The notes under the pieces are model-generated. The model was not told the origin of the DNA, did not search any database, and was given only the letters and a program-made list of their open reading frames with translations. Positions 1-7,779 of a stretch of 64,000 nt of DNA are shown here, piece after piece. A program made the translations under genes and the position numbers. Numbering within the stretch: the stretch's first letter is position 1; each line of letters opens with the position of its first letter. Source of the stretch: SIG220 sp045615545 (lineage in GTDB: Bacteria > Bacillota_I > Bacilli_A > RFN20 > CAG-826); assembly GCA_045615545.1 (NCBI GenBank), contig JAZLFA010000037.1, positions 21,594 to 85,593 of the forward strand. Direction: 5' to 3'.

Positions 1-159
1 AGATGAATTAACAACAATGGTAATAAAATTACCACTTATGTCTGAGATATATGATTCACTAAAAAAAGAATCAAACATCATAGGTTCATCTAACTTCCTT
101 TGTATTTCTTCTAAAGCCTTTTTCCAAAGCTCTGTTGTTTCTGATATTGAACTAATCAT
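1..159 (-). CDS. dnaA: Chromosomal replication initiator DnaA, N-terminal fragment (cut by window edge)
   Basis: Reading the minus strand from an ATG at 159-157 gives 53 codons open to the window edge. They encode a typical DnaA domain I start (MISSISETTELWKKALEEI, then a conserved Asp/Ser/Phe-rich stretch). The start has a GAGGAA ribosome site five bases upstream. DnaA binds the 9-mer boxes beside it and opens the origin. It is divergent from rpmH across the origin, the usual Bacilli arrangement. Only the domain that contacts other initiation proteins is visible; the AAA+ and DNA-binding domains lie outside the window. The family call rests on this short segment plus the strong context. Confidence 0.88.
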   Translation of the reverse strand, partial: MISSISETTELWKKALEEIQRKLDEPMMFDSFFSESYISDISGNFITIVVNSS

Positions 160-183
160 ATCTATTCCTCTTCGCTTGTATAA

Positions 184-211
184 ATTATAGGTAACGCACG
201 TATGAAATCAA
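184..211 (-). promoter_or_regulatory. Candidate dnaA promoter
   Basis: On the minus strand, TTGATT (211-206) is followed after 16 bases by a perfect TATAAT (189-184). The predicted start is near 177, giving an 18-nt leader that contains the GAGGAA ribosome site of dnaA. A DnaA box at 235-243 lies just upstream, so autoregulation by DnaA is plausible but inferred. Confidence 0.6.
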
Positions 212-234
212 GAGCTAAAAGTAGCAAAATTAAG

Positions 235-482
235 TTTTCCACATTATTTTTATACTACAATAACATTTAGCAATATATAGTTAATATAAATATTAACAAT
301 AATTCTTTTAATATTACGAAAAAAGTTATCCACATTTGTCCACAATTTTCTAACATATTAACAAAAAGAAGATATAAAAAACGGTTGAAATGTGGAAAAC
401 CACTATTGTCTTATATAAATTAAGAGAGAAAATGTGGAAAAGTCAAAAAACAATTTTTACGGAACAATACAAATGTGTATAA
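235..482. other. Replication origin (oriC), DnaA-box cluster
   Basis: The dnaA-rpmH intergenic stretch holds six DnaA-box-like 9-mers. Three are on the plus strand: TTTTCCACA 235-243, TTATCCACA 326-334 and TTGTCCACA 336-344. Three are on the minus strand, seen on plus as TGTGGAAAA 391-399, TGTGGAAAA 433-441 and TGTGTATAA 474-482. So the boxes point toward a centre near 365. An almost pure A+T block (about 244-325) lies inside and could serve as the unwinding element. Box sequences and context make the origin call strong; the exact unwinding site is not shown. Confidence 0.88.
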
Positions 483-537
483 TTTATTTGACATAAAAAC
501 AGCAAAATAAAAATGAATATTTTTCCCTTTTTGTAAG

Positions 538-543
538 TATAAT
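538..543 (+). promoter_or_regulatory. Candidate -10 box for the rpmH operon
   Basis: A perfect TATAAT lies 60 bases before the rpmH start. No good -35 hexamer sits 16-18 bases upstream; TTGACA motifs at 488-493 and 544-549 are at the wrong spacing for it. The rpmH start itself has a strong GGAGG (591-595). Confidence 0.35.
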
Positions 544-603
544 TTGACATTTATCTATAAATGAATGTAAACTTTTCATTGCTAATTCGTGGAGGAACGA
601 TAA

Positions 604-741
604 ATGAAAAGAACATATCAACCAAGTAAAATTAAACATCAACACAAATGTGGCTTTAGAGCTCGTATGAAAACAGCTGGTGGCCGCCGTGTTTTAGCAC
701 GTCGTCGTGCAAAAGGTAGAAAGAGCATTAGCGCCAACTAA
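604..741 (+). CDS. rpmH: 50S ribosomal protein L34
   Basis: This 45-residue basic protein reads MKRTYQPSKIKHQHKCGFRA and continues with the family's GGRRVLARRRAKGRK tail, which is essentially diagnostic for bL34. Length matches the family (44-46 aa). It has a strong GGAGG eight bases before the ATG. Its stop codon overlaps the rnpA start (TAATG), so the two are translationally coupled. L34 is one of the late-assembling large-subunit proteins. Position next to oriC and upstream of rnpA is conserved in Bacillota. Confidence 0.98.
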   Translation: MKRTYQPSKIKHQHKCGFRARMKTAGGRRVLARRRAKGRKSISAN

Positions 742-1073
742 TGAAAAAGCAATTCCGCTTAGTTAAGAACGAACAATTCACTCTTGTTGTTAAAAAAGGG
801 CAGACACTAAAAGATAAATCGTTTACCATTCATTACTTGGCAAATGATTGTAATTATACGCGAGTAGGTGTGTCCGTATCGACAAAATTAGGTCATGCGG
901 TTACAAGAAATAGAATAAAAAGACAAATTCGCGCTATGCTTGATGAGAGAATTGATTATTTAAATAGTTCGATTGACGTCGTGGTGATTGCTAGAAATGG
1001 TTTTCTTGAAAACACATTCAAGGATAATTATTCTATATTAGATAATTTATTATCTAACATTAAAGGTTTATAA
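741..1073 (+). CDS. rnpA: Ribonuclease P protein component
   Basis: 110 aa, basic, with the RNR signature seen as NRIKRQIRAM at about residues 57-66 and an FR-type N-terminus (KKQFRLVKNEQF). It is the protein cofactor that helps RNase P RNA bind and cleave pre-tRNA 5' leaders. Start overlaps the rpmH stop by one base. The RNA subunit gene (rnpB) was not found in this window. Confidence 0.96.
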   Translation: MKKQFRLVKNEQFTLVVKKGQTLKDKSFTIHYLANDCNYTRVGVSVSTKLGHAVTRNRIKRQIRAMLDERIDYLNSSIDVVVIARNGFLENTFKDNYSILDNLLSNIKGL

Positions 1074-1074
1074 A

Positions 1075-2562
1075 ATGAAAAAAAGAACAAAGATAGGATT
1101 AGGGTTAAGCGCATTAATCTTTGGTATATTTGCGTTAAGTGGATGTACTACTTCTTTTTGTAGTACTAATGATAAGGCCAATATGCTTTATGCATATGAT
1201 AATGGTGTTACTGCTTACTATAACGCTACAGATGCTGATTTGCCTGAAACCGCTACACTTATTCCAGGGACATCGATTTATAAAGATGTCAGTTATGTTT
1301 ACAACAACGGTGGTTTGAATCAAATAATTAAAACCGCAGTAGAAACCAACAACATTGAAGTTCCAAGTATTGATTATTGGGAAACTGTTGACGATATTAT
1401 TTTTGAAAATTTGATAGAAAAATCACCAGACCCAATTGAAACAGCTGAAGATGTTGAAACCGGTTTGTTAGTCTATGGTTATCTTAAATTCTCTGAAAGC
1501 AAAGATCCTAATGTGACCACAAAAGAGTTGTGGCAAAACTGGGATGCTATAAACGAAGAAGCAAAAATTAGAGTTATGGACATTGATAAATGTCCAACAA
1601 CAGACTTTATTAATTTTTATAAGAGCCAAATGAATGGTTATATTAATAATTATCGTGCATGTATTACTACTGCGGATGGTTATTATGGATATTATGGTTT
1701 AGATGAAAATAAATATCCTGTTTTCATTGAAGCTAAAGATTATGGTTATGGTTGGAGCAAAGGATTCTTTGAAGGTCTTTTGGTTTGGCCTATTGCTGCT
1801 CTTGTAGATAAAATGTGCGAAGCATTTGCACCTACTGTTGGTAACGGTTTAAATGGCACCACAGGATGGGCACAATTCCTTGCTATTACTATAGTAACGG
1901 TTTTAGTTAGAGCCATTATGTTCTTGTTCACATTTAAACAAACAACTGCTAGTGCAAAAATGGCTGAATTACAACCTGAAATTGCTAAAATTCAAAACAA
2001 GTACCCTAATGCAAATACTAGCCAAAGCGAAAAAGCGAGAATGGCTGGAGAAATGCAAGCATTATATAAAAAGCATAAGATTAATCCATTTGGAACTATA
2101 ATTGTGTTAATTATTCAATTCCCTGTATTCATATGTGTATGGGGCGCATTGAGTGGTTCTGCATGGTTATCTACTGGTAGTTTCTGTAATTTGAATCTTT
2201 CAGATTCTATTAGTAGTGTCTTATTTAATGGTGCAAACTGGGCAAATGGCTCAGCTGTTACTGCTTTGGTTTTATTCTTGCTCATGGCAATTACACAAAT
2301 TGTTTCCATGCTATTGCCACAATGGATTCAAAAGAGCAAAGAAAAGAAAACTGCTAAATTAGGTAAAAACCCAAACAAGAAGTCTCAAGACAACAAAATG
2401 AAATGGTTCACATATATTATGATGATCATGATTATTATCATGGGCTTCTCGTTAGTGTCTGCTATGGGTGTTTATTGGTTTGTTGGTGCGTTGTTCTCAA
2501 TCGCACAAACACTTATAATGCAAGCGATTACGCATAAGAAAGCCAAGGAGAAGAAGATTTAA
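1075..2562 (+). CDS. yidC: Membrane protein insertase YidC, unusually long lipoprotein form
   Basis: YidC/Oxa1 insertases place membrane proteins with or without the Sec channel. The N-terminus is a lipoprotein signal (LSGC, Cys at residue 24). The conserved core follows at about residues 230-490, with membrane spans near 264-284, 339-358, 395-415 and 443-482 and the groove arginine in the first core span (VLVRAIM). Between the lipobox and the core lie about 200 extra residues, Tyr/Asp/Glu-rich and presumably outside the cell. Gram-positive YidC/SpoIIIJ is usually about 250-290 aa, so 495 aa is long. The C-terminal tail is Lys-rich. Starts one base after rnpA stops; operon with jag. Confidence 0.93.
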   Translation: MKKRTKIGLGLSALIFGIFALSGCTTSFCSTNDKANMLYAYDNGVTAYYNATDADLPETATLIPGTSIYKDVSYVYNNGGLNQIIKTAVETNNIEVPSIDYWETVDDIIFENLIEKSPDPIETAEDVETGLLVYGYLKFSESKDPNVTTKELWQNWDAINEEAKIRVMDIDKCPTTDFINFYKSQMNGYINNYRACITTADGYYGYYGLDENKYPVFIEAKDYGYGWSKGFFEGLLVWPIAALVDKMCEAFAPTVGNGLNGTTGWAQFLAITIVTVLVRAIMFLFTFKQTTASAKMAELQPEIAKIQNKYPNANTSQSEKARMAGEMQALYKKHKINPFGTIIVLIIQFPVFICVWGALSGSAWLSTGSFCNLNLSDSISSVLFNGANWANGSAVTALVLFLLMAITQIVSMLLPQWIQKSKEKKTAKLGKNPNKKSQDNKMKWFTYIMMIMIIIMGFSLVSAMGVYWFVGALFSIAQTLIMQAITHKKAKEKKI

Positions 2563-2563
2563 T

Positions 2564-3163
2564 ATGAAAGAATTTGTTGGAAAAACAGTTGAAGAAGCAC
2601 TAGCTTCTGCAAGTGAGGAACTAGGTATTCCTACCTCAGAAATCGTTTATGTCGTAAGCGATAAGAAAAAAGGACTAATTTCAAAGAAATGTGTTATCGA
2701 AGTATATGATTTGTCCGATATAATTCGTTACGCTGAAGATTATATTCTTGGAGTTATTGATGCTTTAGGAATTGAAAGCACTGTAAAATCAAAATTAGAT
2801 GATGATATTATTCACATCACAATTGATAGTACACATAACCCAATTTTGATTGGAAAGAATGGTAAAACCCTTCAAGCACTTAATGAATTAACAAGATTGG
2901 TTGTATCAAATACATTCAAGAAGAGAGTAAGAATATTGCTTGATATTAATGGTTATAAAGACCATAAATATTATAAACTTGAAAAAACTGCGAGAAGACT
3001 TGCGCACCAAGTTCAAGAAAGCAAAACAACTTATACATTTGACCCAATGCCATCTGACGAAAGAAGAGCAATTCACAATGCATGTGCTAATATGTCAAAC
3101 ATTCGTACAGAAAGTGTTGGCGAAGGTTCCCATCGTCAAGTTCAAATAATTTACGTTGAATAA
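2564..3163 (+). CDS. jag: RNA-binding protein Jag/KhpB
   Basis: 199 aa with the three-part KhpB layout. The Jag-N domain is at residues 1-50 (KEFVGKTVEEAL and a KKKGLISKK stretch). The KH domain is near residues 85-130 (ILIGKNGKTLQALN as the GxxG loop). The C-terminal R3H domain covers about 150-199 (PMPSDERRAIH). Family members bind mRNA and affect cell-wall elongation and division. One base separates it from yidC, a classical partner. An intrinsic terminator follows the stop at once. Confidence 0.94.
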   Translation: MKEFVGKTVEEALASASEELGIPTSEIVYVVSDKKKGLISKKCVIEVYDLSDIIRYAEDYILGVIDALGIESTVKSKLDDDIIHITIDSTHNPILIGKNGKTLQALNELTRLVVSNTFKKRVRILLDINGYKDHKYYKLEKTARRLAHQVQESKTTYTFDPMPSDERRAIHNACANMSNIRTESVGEGSHRQVQIIYVE

Positions 3164-3167
3164 TAAG

Positions 3168-3187
3168 AGCACCTTCGGGTGCTTTTT
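3168..3187 (+). terminator. Intrinsic terminator after jag, directly before mnmE
   Basis: AGCACC (3168-3173), TTCG loop, GGTGCT (3178-3183), then TTTTT. The tetraloop is a very stable one. The mnmE start codon is only ten bases after the U-tract, so this element separates the ribosomal/YidC block from mnmE or attenuates read-through. Confidence 0.85.
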
Positions 3188-3196
3188 GTGTTAATT

Positions 3197-4522
3197 ATGT
3201 TTAAAACAATTGTTGCATTAGCTACACCCCCAATGAAAAGTGCATTAGCCATTATCCGTGTAAGTGGCGATGATTGTTTTGACATTGTTTCTAAAATCTT
3301 TAAAAAAGATATTAGAGATATAGATAAAAGAACCGCATTGGTGGGCGAAATAGTTGATGATGGTAAATTAATTGATGAAGTTGTATTAATTGCCTATAAA
3401 GGGCCAAAAAGCTTTACTGGCGAGGATTTAGTTGAAATAATTTGCCACGGATCCATGCTTATTGCAAATCAAATAATCGAACTATTATTAAAACATGGTG
3501 CGACACTTGCTACAAACGGAGAATATTCTCAAAGAGCTTTTATAAACAATCGTATCGATTTGGTTCAAGCCGAAGCAATCAATGATGTAATTAATTCAAT
3601 TAGTGACGAAGCTAAAGAATTGTCGCTCCTTTCTTTGAAAGGCAACACAAGCGAATTATTGGTACCAGTCAAAACAAAACTTGCTGATTTGCTTGCTCTA
3701 ATAGAAGTTAATATCGATTTCCCTGAATATGAAGACATAGAGATAGCTAACAAAGAAATGGTTATTAAATATGTTGATGAAATAACAGCATCAATAAAAG
3801 GCCTAATTTCAGATGGACAAAAAGGATTGATTGTTAAAGAAGGAATTAATGTCGCAATAGTTGGGAAACCTAATGTTGGAAAATCATCTTTATTAAATGT
3901 ATTACTTGGAGAGAACAAAGCAATTGTAACTGATGTTGCCGGCACAACACGTGATATTGTTGAAGGAGATGTGAAACTAAATGGTATTATTCTACATTTA
4001 CTTGATACAGCCGGTATTAGAGAATCAAAAGATGTGGTAGAAACCATTGGTGTAAACAAGAGCATCGATACAATTAAAAAGGCCGACCTTGTTTTAGTTG
4101 TTCTTGATGCCTCAAACGAACTTACAAAAGAAGATTATGAGGTTTTAGACCTCGTGAAAGATACTAATTTTATTATTATTAATAATAAATGTGATATTGG
4201 AAAAAAGAAAATGGAAGGTGTCTGTGTGTCTGTTAAAAATAACGACCTTTCCGAACTAACTGAAGCAATAAAAGATAAATTTGAATTAACAGATAAAGTA
4301 TTTAAAACCCCTTCTTTAAATAACGCTAGACAGTTGGGTTTATTAAAGAACGCCAATGAATCGTTATTAAAAGCGAAAGAAGACGCCTTAAATGATTTAT
4401 CTATTGATTTGGTGTGCGTTTCATTAAAGGATGCGTACAATTCTATATTAAGAATAATTGGAGAAGATAATTCTTTAGATTTTTCCAAAGAGATTTTCTC
4501 AAGATTTTGTGTTGGCAAATAA
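3197..4522 (+). CDS. mnmE: tRNA uridine-5-carboxymethylaminomethyl modification GTPase MnmE
   Basis: 441 aa from the ATG at 3197. A GTG at 3179 is in frame but lies inside the terminator hairpin, and family members begin MF.TI.A as here (MFKTIVALATPP). The N-terminal tetrahydrofolate-binding domain is followed by the inserted GTPase domain: G1 GKPNVGKSS near residue 224, G2 GTTRD, G3 DTAG. The protein ends with the family signature FCVGK, whose Cys is conserved. With MnmG it modifies U34 of several tRNAs. MnmG is not in this window. No Shine-Dalgarno is visible. One base separates it from tatD. Confidence 0.96.
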   Translation: MFKTIVALATPPMKSALAIIRVSGDDCFDIVSKIFKKDIRDIDKRTALVGEIVDDGKLIDEVVLIAYKGPKSFTGEDLVEIICHGSMLIANQIIELLLKHGATLATNGEYSQRAFINNRIDLVQAEAINDVINSISDEAKELSLLSLKGNTSELLVPVKTKLADLLALIEVNIDFPEYEDIEIANKEMVIKYVDEITASIKGLISDGQKGLIVKEGINVAIVGKPNVGKSSLLNVLLGENKAIVTDVAGTTRDIVEGDVKLNGIILHLLDTAGIRESKDVVETIGVNKSIDTIKKADLVLVVLDASNELTKEDYEVLDLVKDTNFIIINNKCDIGKKKMEGVCVSVKNNDLSELTEAIKDKFELTDKVFKTPSLNNARQLGLLKNANESLLKAKEDALNDLSIDLVCVSLKDAYNSILRIIGEDNSLDFSKEIFSRFCVGK

Positions 4523-4523
4523 T

Positions 4524-5294
4524 ATGATTTTTGATACCCATTGTCATTTGAATAGTAAAAAGCTATATCCAAATATCATTGAACACATAGAAAACGCTAA
4601 AAAAGCAGGCGTATCTTCTTTTTTAGTTGTTGGTTACAATAAAGAGACATCGTTGCTTGCTGTTCAAATTGCAGAAAAATTTGATTTTTGTTACGCAGCA
4701 ATTGGATTTCACCCAAGCGAAATATTTGATGTATCAGAAGAAGATTTTCAAGAAGTATTTAAATATGTAAAACACCCAAAAGTTAAGGCTATTGGAGAAA
4801 TAGGGCTTGATTATCACTGGGAAAAAGATCCAATTAGAAGAGAAATTCAAAAAGAATACTTTATTCGCCAAATTGAAATTGCAAACGAAGCCAATTTGCC
4901 AATCACAGTCCATAACCGTGAATCAAACAACGACTGCTTTGAGATTTTAAAAGAATATAGGCCCAAAATGGGAGGGATAATGCATTGCTGTTCTTGTAGC
5001 GTTGAAATGATGAAAGAACTTGTAGAAATTGGTATGTATATTTCTCTTGGAGGGCCAGTAACTTTTACTAACGCAAAAACACCAAAAGAAGTTGCGTATG
5101 AATGTCCTGAAGATAGGCTTTTGGTTGAGACCGACGCGCCTTACCTTTCGCCACATCCATTAAGAGGCACAATCAACGTTCCAAAAAATATTGAATTAGT
5201 TGTTGATGAGATAGCAAAAATTAGAGACATATCTAAGAAACATTTAGAAGATATTCTGTATAATAATTCTTGTCGTATTTTAAATATCAAATGA
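4524..5294 (+). CDS. tatD: TatD family metal-dependent deoxyribonuclease
   Basis: 256 aa from ATG 4524, one base after the mnmE stop. Shows the metal-binding DTHCHL motif at the N-terminus, GEIGLDYHW near residue 92, HNRE near 128, and the C-terminal ETDAPYL. These are the usual His/Glu/Asp metal ligands of the TatD/YcfH amidohydrolase fold. Next to rnmV and rsmA, as in many Bacillota. Function in DNA repair or RNA processing is known only for relatives. Confidence 0.93.
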   Translation: MIFDTHCHLNSKKLYPNIIEHIENAKKAGVSSFLVVGYNKETSLLAVQIAEKFDFCYAAIGFHPSEIFDVSEEDFQEVFKYVKHPKVKAIGEIGLDYHWEKDPIRREIQKEYFIRQIEIANEANLPITVHNRESNNDCFEILKEYRPKMGGIMHCCSCSVEMMKELVEIGMYISLGGPVTFTNAKTPKEVAYECPEDRLLVETDAPYLSPHPLRGTINVPKNIELVVDEIAKIRDISKKHLEDILYNNSCRILNIK

Positions 5295-5824
5295 AACCAT
5301 ATATAAATGCAATTTTATTAGTAGAAGGGCAACACGATAAAAGCCGGATTTTAACCATTTTTGATTGTGAAATTCTTGTGTGTAATGGTTATGATGTTGA
5401 TCGACGCATTATTGAATATTTAACTGCTGTAAATGATTTTAAAAAAATCATTATCTTTACCGACCCTGATGAAGCTGGAAGGAAAATCAACGATAATTGG
5501 AAGACACTAATACCTTTTGCAGAAAGCCTTAGTGTTGATATTAATAAATGTAACAAAAGAAACAAACACGGAGTTGCAGAATGTTCCCTTGAAGAGATAG
5601 AAAAAACACTTAAACCGTATATAGAAAATAAACCAAACAACTCTATTACTAAACTCGATCTTTATGACTTAGATCTTATTGGCAAAAATCGTTCTAAATT
5701 ATTAAGAGAAAAAGTGTGTGAAAAATACCATGTATTAAATGATTCAACAAGCACTTTTTTAAACTGTTTAAATTCACTTAAAATAACTAAGGAAGAAATA
5801 TGGAAATTTCTCGAAACAATATAA
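5291..5824 (+). CDS. rnmV: Ribonuclease M5 (5S rRNA maturation)
   Basis: 177 aa starting at the ATG 5291 that overlaps the tatD stop (ATGA). It has a TOPRIM domain: the LLVEGQHDK glutamate motif near residue 9 and the IFTDPDEAG DxD motif near residue 55. RNase M5 trims 5S rRNA precursors using L18 as a chaperone. The gene order tatD-rnmV-rsmA is the classical one. An in-frame upstream TTG exists but would only add residues inside tatD. Confidence 0.93.
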   Translation: MKPYINAILLVEGQHDKSRILTIFDCEILVCNGYDVDRRIIEYLTAVNDFKKIIIFTDPDEAGRKINDNWKTLIPFAESLSVDINKCNKRNKHGVAECSLEEIEKTLKPYIENKPNNSITKLDLYDLDLIGKNRSKLLREKVCEKYHVLNDSTSTFLNCLNSLKITKEEIWKFLETI

Positions 5825-6609
5825 ATGAAATTTTAAATAAAACTAATATTCATCCTAGTAAAGACTATGGGCAGAATTTTTTAGTGGAACCATCTGTAAG
5901 TAAAAGCATAGTTGATGCATTAGATATAAAGGAAAGTGATATGGTGTTAGAAATTGGTCCGGGTTTAGGATCGCTAACGCACTTTTTATCATTAACAAAA
6001 GCAAACATAGATGTTGTGGATATAGACTATCAAATGACAAGTTGGCTAAATGTAATATATAAAGAGAATAATAATATAAAAATAATAACAAATGATGTTA
6101 GAAAAACCGATGTTTCAAAATATAATAAAATAATTGCAAATTTGCCTTATAATGTCACCACTGAATTAATTGTATTTTTATTAAATTTTGCCACCAATGC
6201 AAAAAAGCTTGTTTTAATGTGCCAGAGCGAAACATTTGAACACTTTTTTCAAACAAGCGGAAGCGAATATGGGCCGACGTCGGTTCTTATCCATTTGTTA
6301 GGTAATATTAAAAAAGAAGTTGTTGTTAAGGCAGGCAGTTTTGTACCCGCTCCAAAATGTAATAGCACTGTGTTTTCTATCCAGATATCTGAAGATGCAA
6401 ATTTTAATCAAGCAACTAATGTTTATAAGTTTGCAAAAGCTTTGTTTGTAAATAGAAGAAAAACAATTTTAAATAATTTAACTCTTTATTTAAAAAATAA
6501 AGAGAATGCACTATTAGCATTAACTAAATTGTCTATCGATCCCCAAACTAGGCCAGAAAACATATCGCCTGAAAAATATTTAAATTTGTATGAAAATTTA
6601 AGTTATTAA
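5800..6609 (+). CDS. rsmA: 16S rRNA adenine dimethyltransferase RsmA/KsgA
   Basis: 269 aa. Shows DYGQNFLVEP near residue 23, the SAM site LEIGPGLGSLT near residue 50, and the catalytic NLPYNVTT (N-L-P-Y) near residue 105. It dimethylates two adjacent adenines near the 3' end of 16S rRNA during 30S assembly. Overlaps rnmV by 25 bases. Loss of this enzyme gives kasugamycin resistance in relatives. Confidence 0.95.
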   Translation: MEISRNNINEILNKTNIHPSKDYGQNFLVEPSVSKSIVDALDIKESDMVLEIGPGLGSLTHFLSLTKANIDVVDIDYQMTSWLNVIYKENNNIKIITNDVRKTDVSKYNKIIANLPYNVTTELIVFLLNFATNAKKLVLMCQSETFEHFFQTSGSEYGPTSVLIHLLGNIKKEVVVKAGSFVPAPKCNSTVFSIQISEDANFNQATNVYKFAKALFVNRRKTILNNLTLYLKNKENALLALTKLSIDPQTRPENISPEKYLNLYENLSY

Positions 6610-6624
6610 ATTTATGTATTGTGC

Positions 6625-6630
6625 TAAAAT
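6625..6630 (+). promoter_or_regulatory. Extended -10 box close to the ispE start
   Basis: TGC precedes TAAAAT (extended -10), 12 bases before the ispE ATG. The predicted start leaves a leader of about six bases, too short for a Shine-Dalgarno site. Confidence 0.5.
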
Positions 6631-6642
6631 GAAAGAAACATT

Positions 6643-7518
6643 ATGAAAAAATATTTATTTTTAAAAACACATGTTGCTAAAAGTTATGCAAAAATTAACA
6701 TAGCTTTAAATGTTGCTGGAAAAAGAGAAGATGGATACCACGAGCTTGATATGATTATGGTTCCGCTAAAACTTCACGATACACTAATTTTTACTGCTCT
6801 TGAAAACAGAGAGCATGACAGCATTACAATTGATAACTTTTCAATAATTGCGGAAAGAAACAATCTTGTTTCAAGAGCAATCGAAATGTTTGATAAGATT
6901 GTAGATATCAAGCAACATTTTAGTGTATATATTCACAAAGTAACCCCAATTAAAGGTGGCTTTGGCGGAGGATCCAGCAATGCCGCCGCAACATTAAAAT
7001 TATTGAATAGAATTTATAAAGCTGACTTTGATGATGATGCTTTAAAATTAATGGCTCTAAAACTAGGATCTGACGTGCCGTTTTTTATAGACAACAAACC
7101 TGCAAGATGTAGAGGGGTTGGAGAAAAGATTGAACCAATAATTATTAAAAATAATTATTTTGTATTAACAGTTAAACCAAAAGATGGGTGCTCAACAAAA
7201 GAAGTCTTTTCAAAATGCGACGAATTTACCTTAAAAACATGTGATATGGACTTAGTAATATCGGCATTAGAAAATGGAGATGACGAGTTGCTTGCTAAGT
7301 CTATATGTAATTCATTAGAAGAACCAGCAAGTAAGATTGTTCCTGAAATACTTGTTATTGAGGAAACACTTCGTTCCCTTGGTCTTTCCATTGTTGGCAT
7401 GACAGGATCTGGAAGTGGCGTGTTTGCAATGTCTACAAATAAATCTTTATTGAAGAAAGCTTATAAAGCATTAATTAATAAAGACTACGAAATTGAGTTT
7501 ACAAAGGTGTTGAAATAA
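6643..7518 (+). CDS. ispE: 4-(cytidine 5'-diphospho)-2-C-methyl-D-erythritol kinase
   Basis: 291 aa GHMP kinase of the MEP isoprenoid pathway. N-terminal AYAKIN-type motif (SYAKINIALNVAGKREDGYH), ATP loop PIKGGFGGGSSNAAAT near residue 103, and a C-terminal GMTGSGSGVFA motif. It phosphorylates CDP-methylerythritol. Its presence shows the organism uses the non-mevalonate route, although no other MEP gene is here. Likely transcribed from its own extended -10 with a nearly absent leader. One base separates it from the next small gene. Confidence 0.94.
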   Translation: MKKYLFLKTHVAKSYAKINIALNVAGKREDGYHELDMIMVPLKLHDTLIFTALENREHDSITIDNFSIIAERNNLVSRAIEMFDKIVDIKQHFSVYIHKVTPIKGGFGGGSSNAAATLKLLNRIYKADFDDDALKLMALKLGSDVPFFIDNKPARCRGVGEKIEPIIIKNNYFVLTVKPKDGCSTKEVFSKCDEFTLKTCDMDLVISALENGDDELLAKSICNSLEEPASKIVPEILVIEETLRSLGLSIVGMTGSGSGVFAMSTNKSLLKKAYKALINKDYEIEFTKVLK

Positions 7519-7519
7519 T

Positions 7520-7768
7520 ATGTTGGTTGTTGATTCGTTTGGAAAGAACATCTACATGGATGGCGAACTAATAGGATATATTGGAGAAAATGTCTTATAT
7601 ATAAATGGACATAAATTTGCAGATTTGTCCGATGAGGGAGTTATTTCCTATGGCGACGTTAAAATAGGTTTTGTTGATGAAACAAACTCAATTATAGTTA
7701 AAGACAAAGAGGTTGGATACATTGATGCCGATTGCAATTTTGTCTTTTATAAAGTATTTAAAATTTAA
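7520..7768 (+). CDS. Small beta-rich protein of unknown function
   Basis: 82 aa, no family recognised. It is built of short repeats with an I/V-G-Y/F-I/V-D pattern (LIGYIG near residue 17, KIGFVDE near 49, VGYIDAD near 66) and D/N-G turns, suggesting a small antiparallel beta protein of three or four similar hairpins. No signal peptide or membrane span. It starts one base after ispE and ends 11 bases before the ROK kinase, so it is almost certainly co-transcribed and probably real. Confidence 0.75.
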   Translation: MLVVDSFGKNIYMDGELIGYIGENVLYINGHKFADLSDEGVISYGDVKIGFVDETNSIIVKDKEVGYIDADCNFVFYKVFKI

Positions 7769-7779
7769 GGAGAGAAATT

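Noticed and set aside
488..549. TTGACA motifs at 488-493 and 544-549 as the rpmH -35
   Set aside because: Neither has a -10 box at 16-18 bases; the TATAAT at 538-543 is at the wrong distance from both.
3565..4065. 166-codon minus-strand ORF inside mnmE
   Set aside because: Fully antisense to a well-conserved gene; composition is that of a shadow frame, with no ribosome site.
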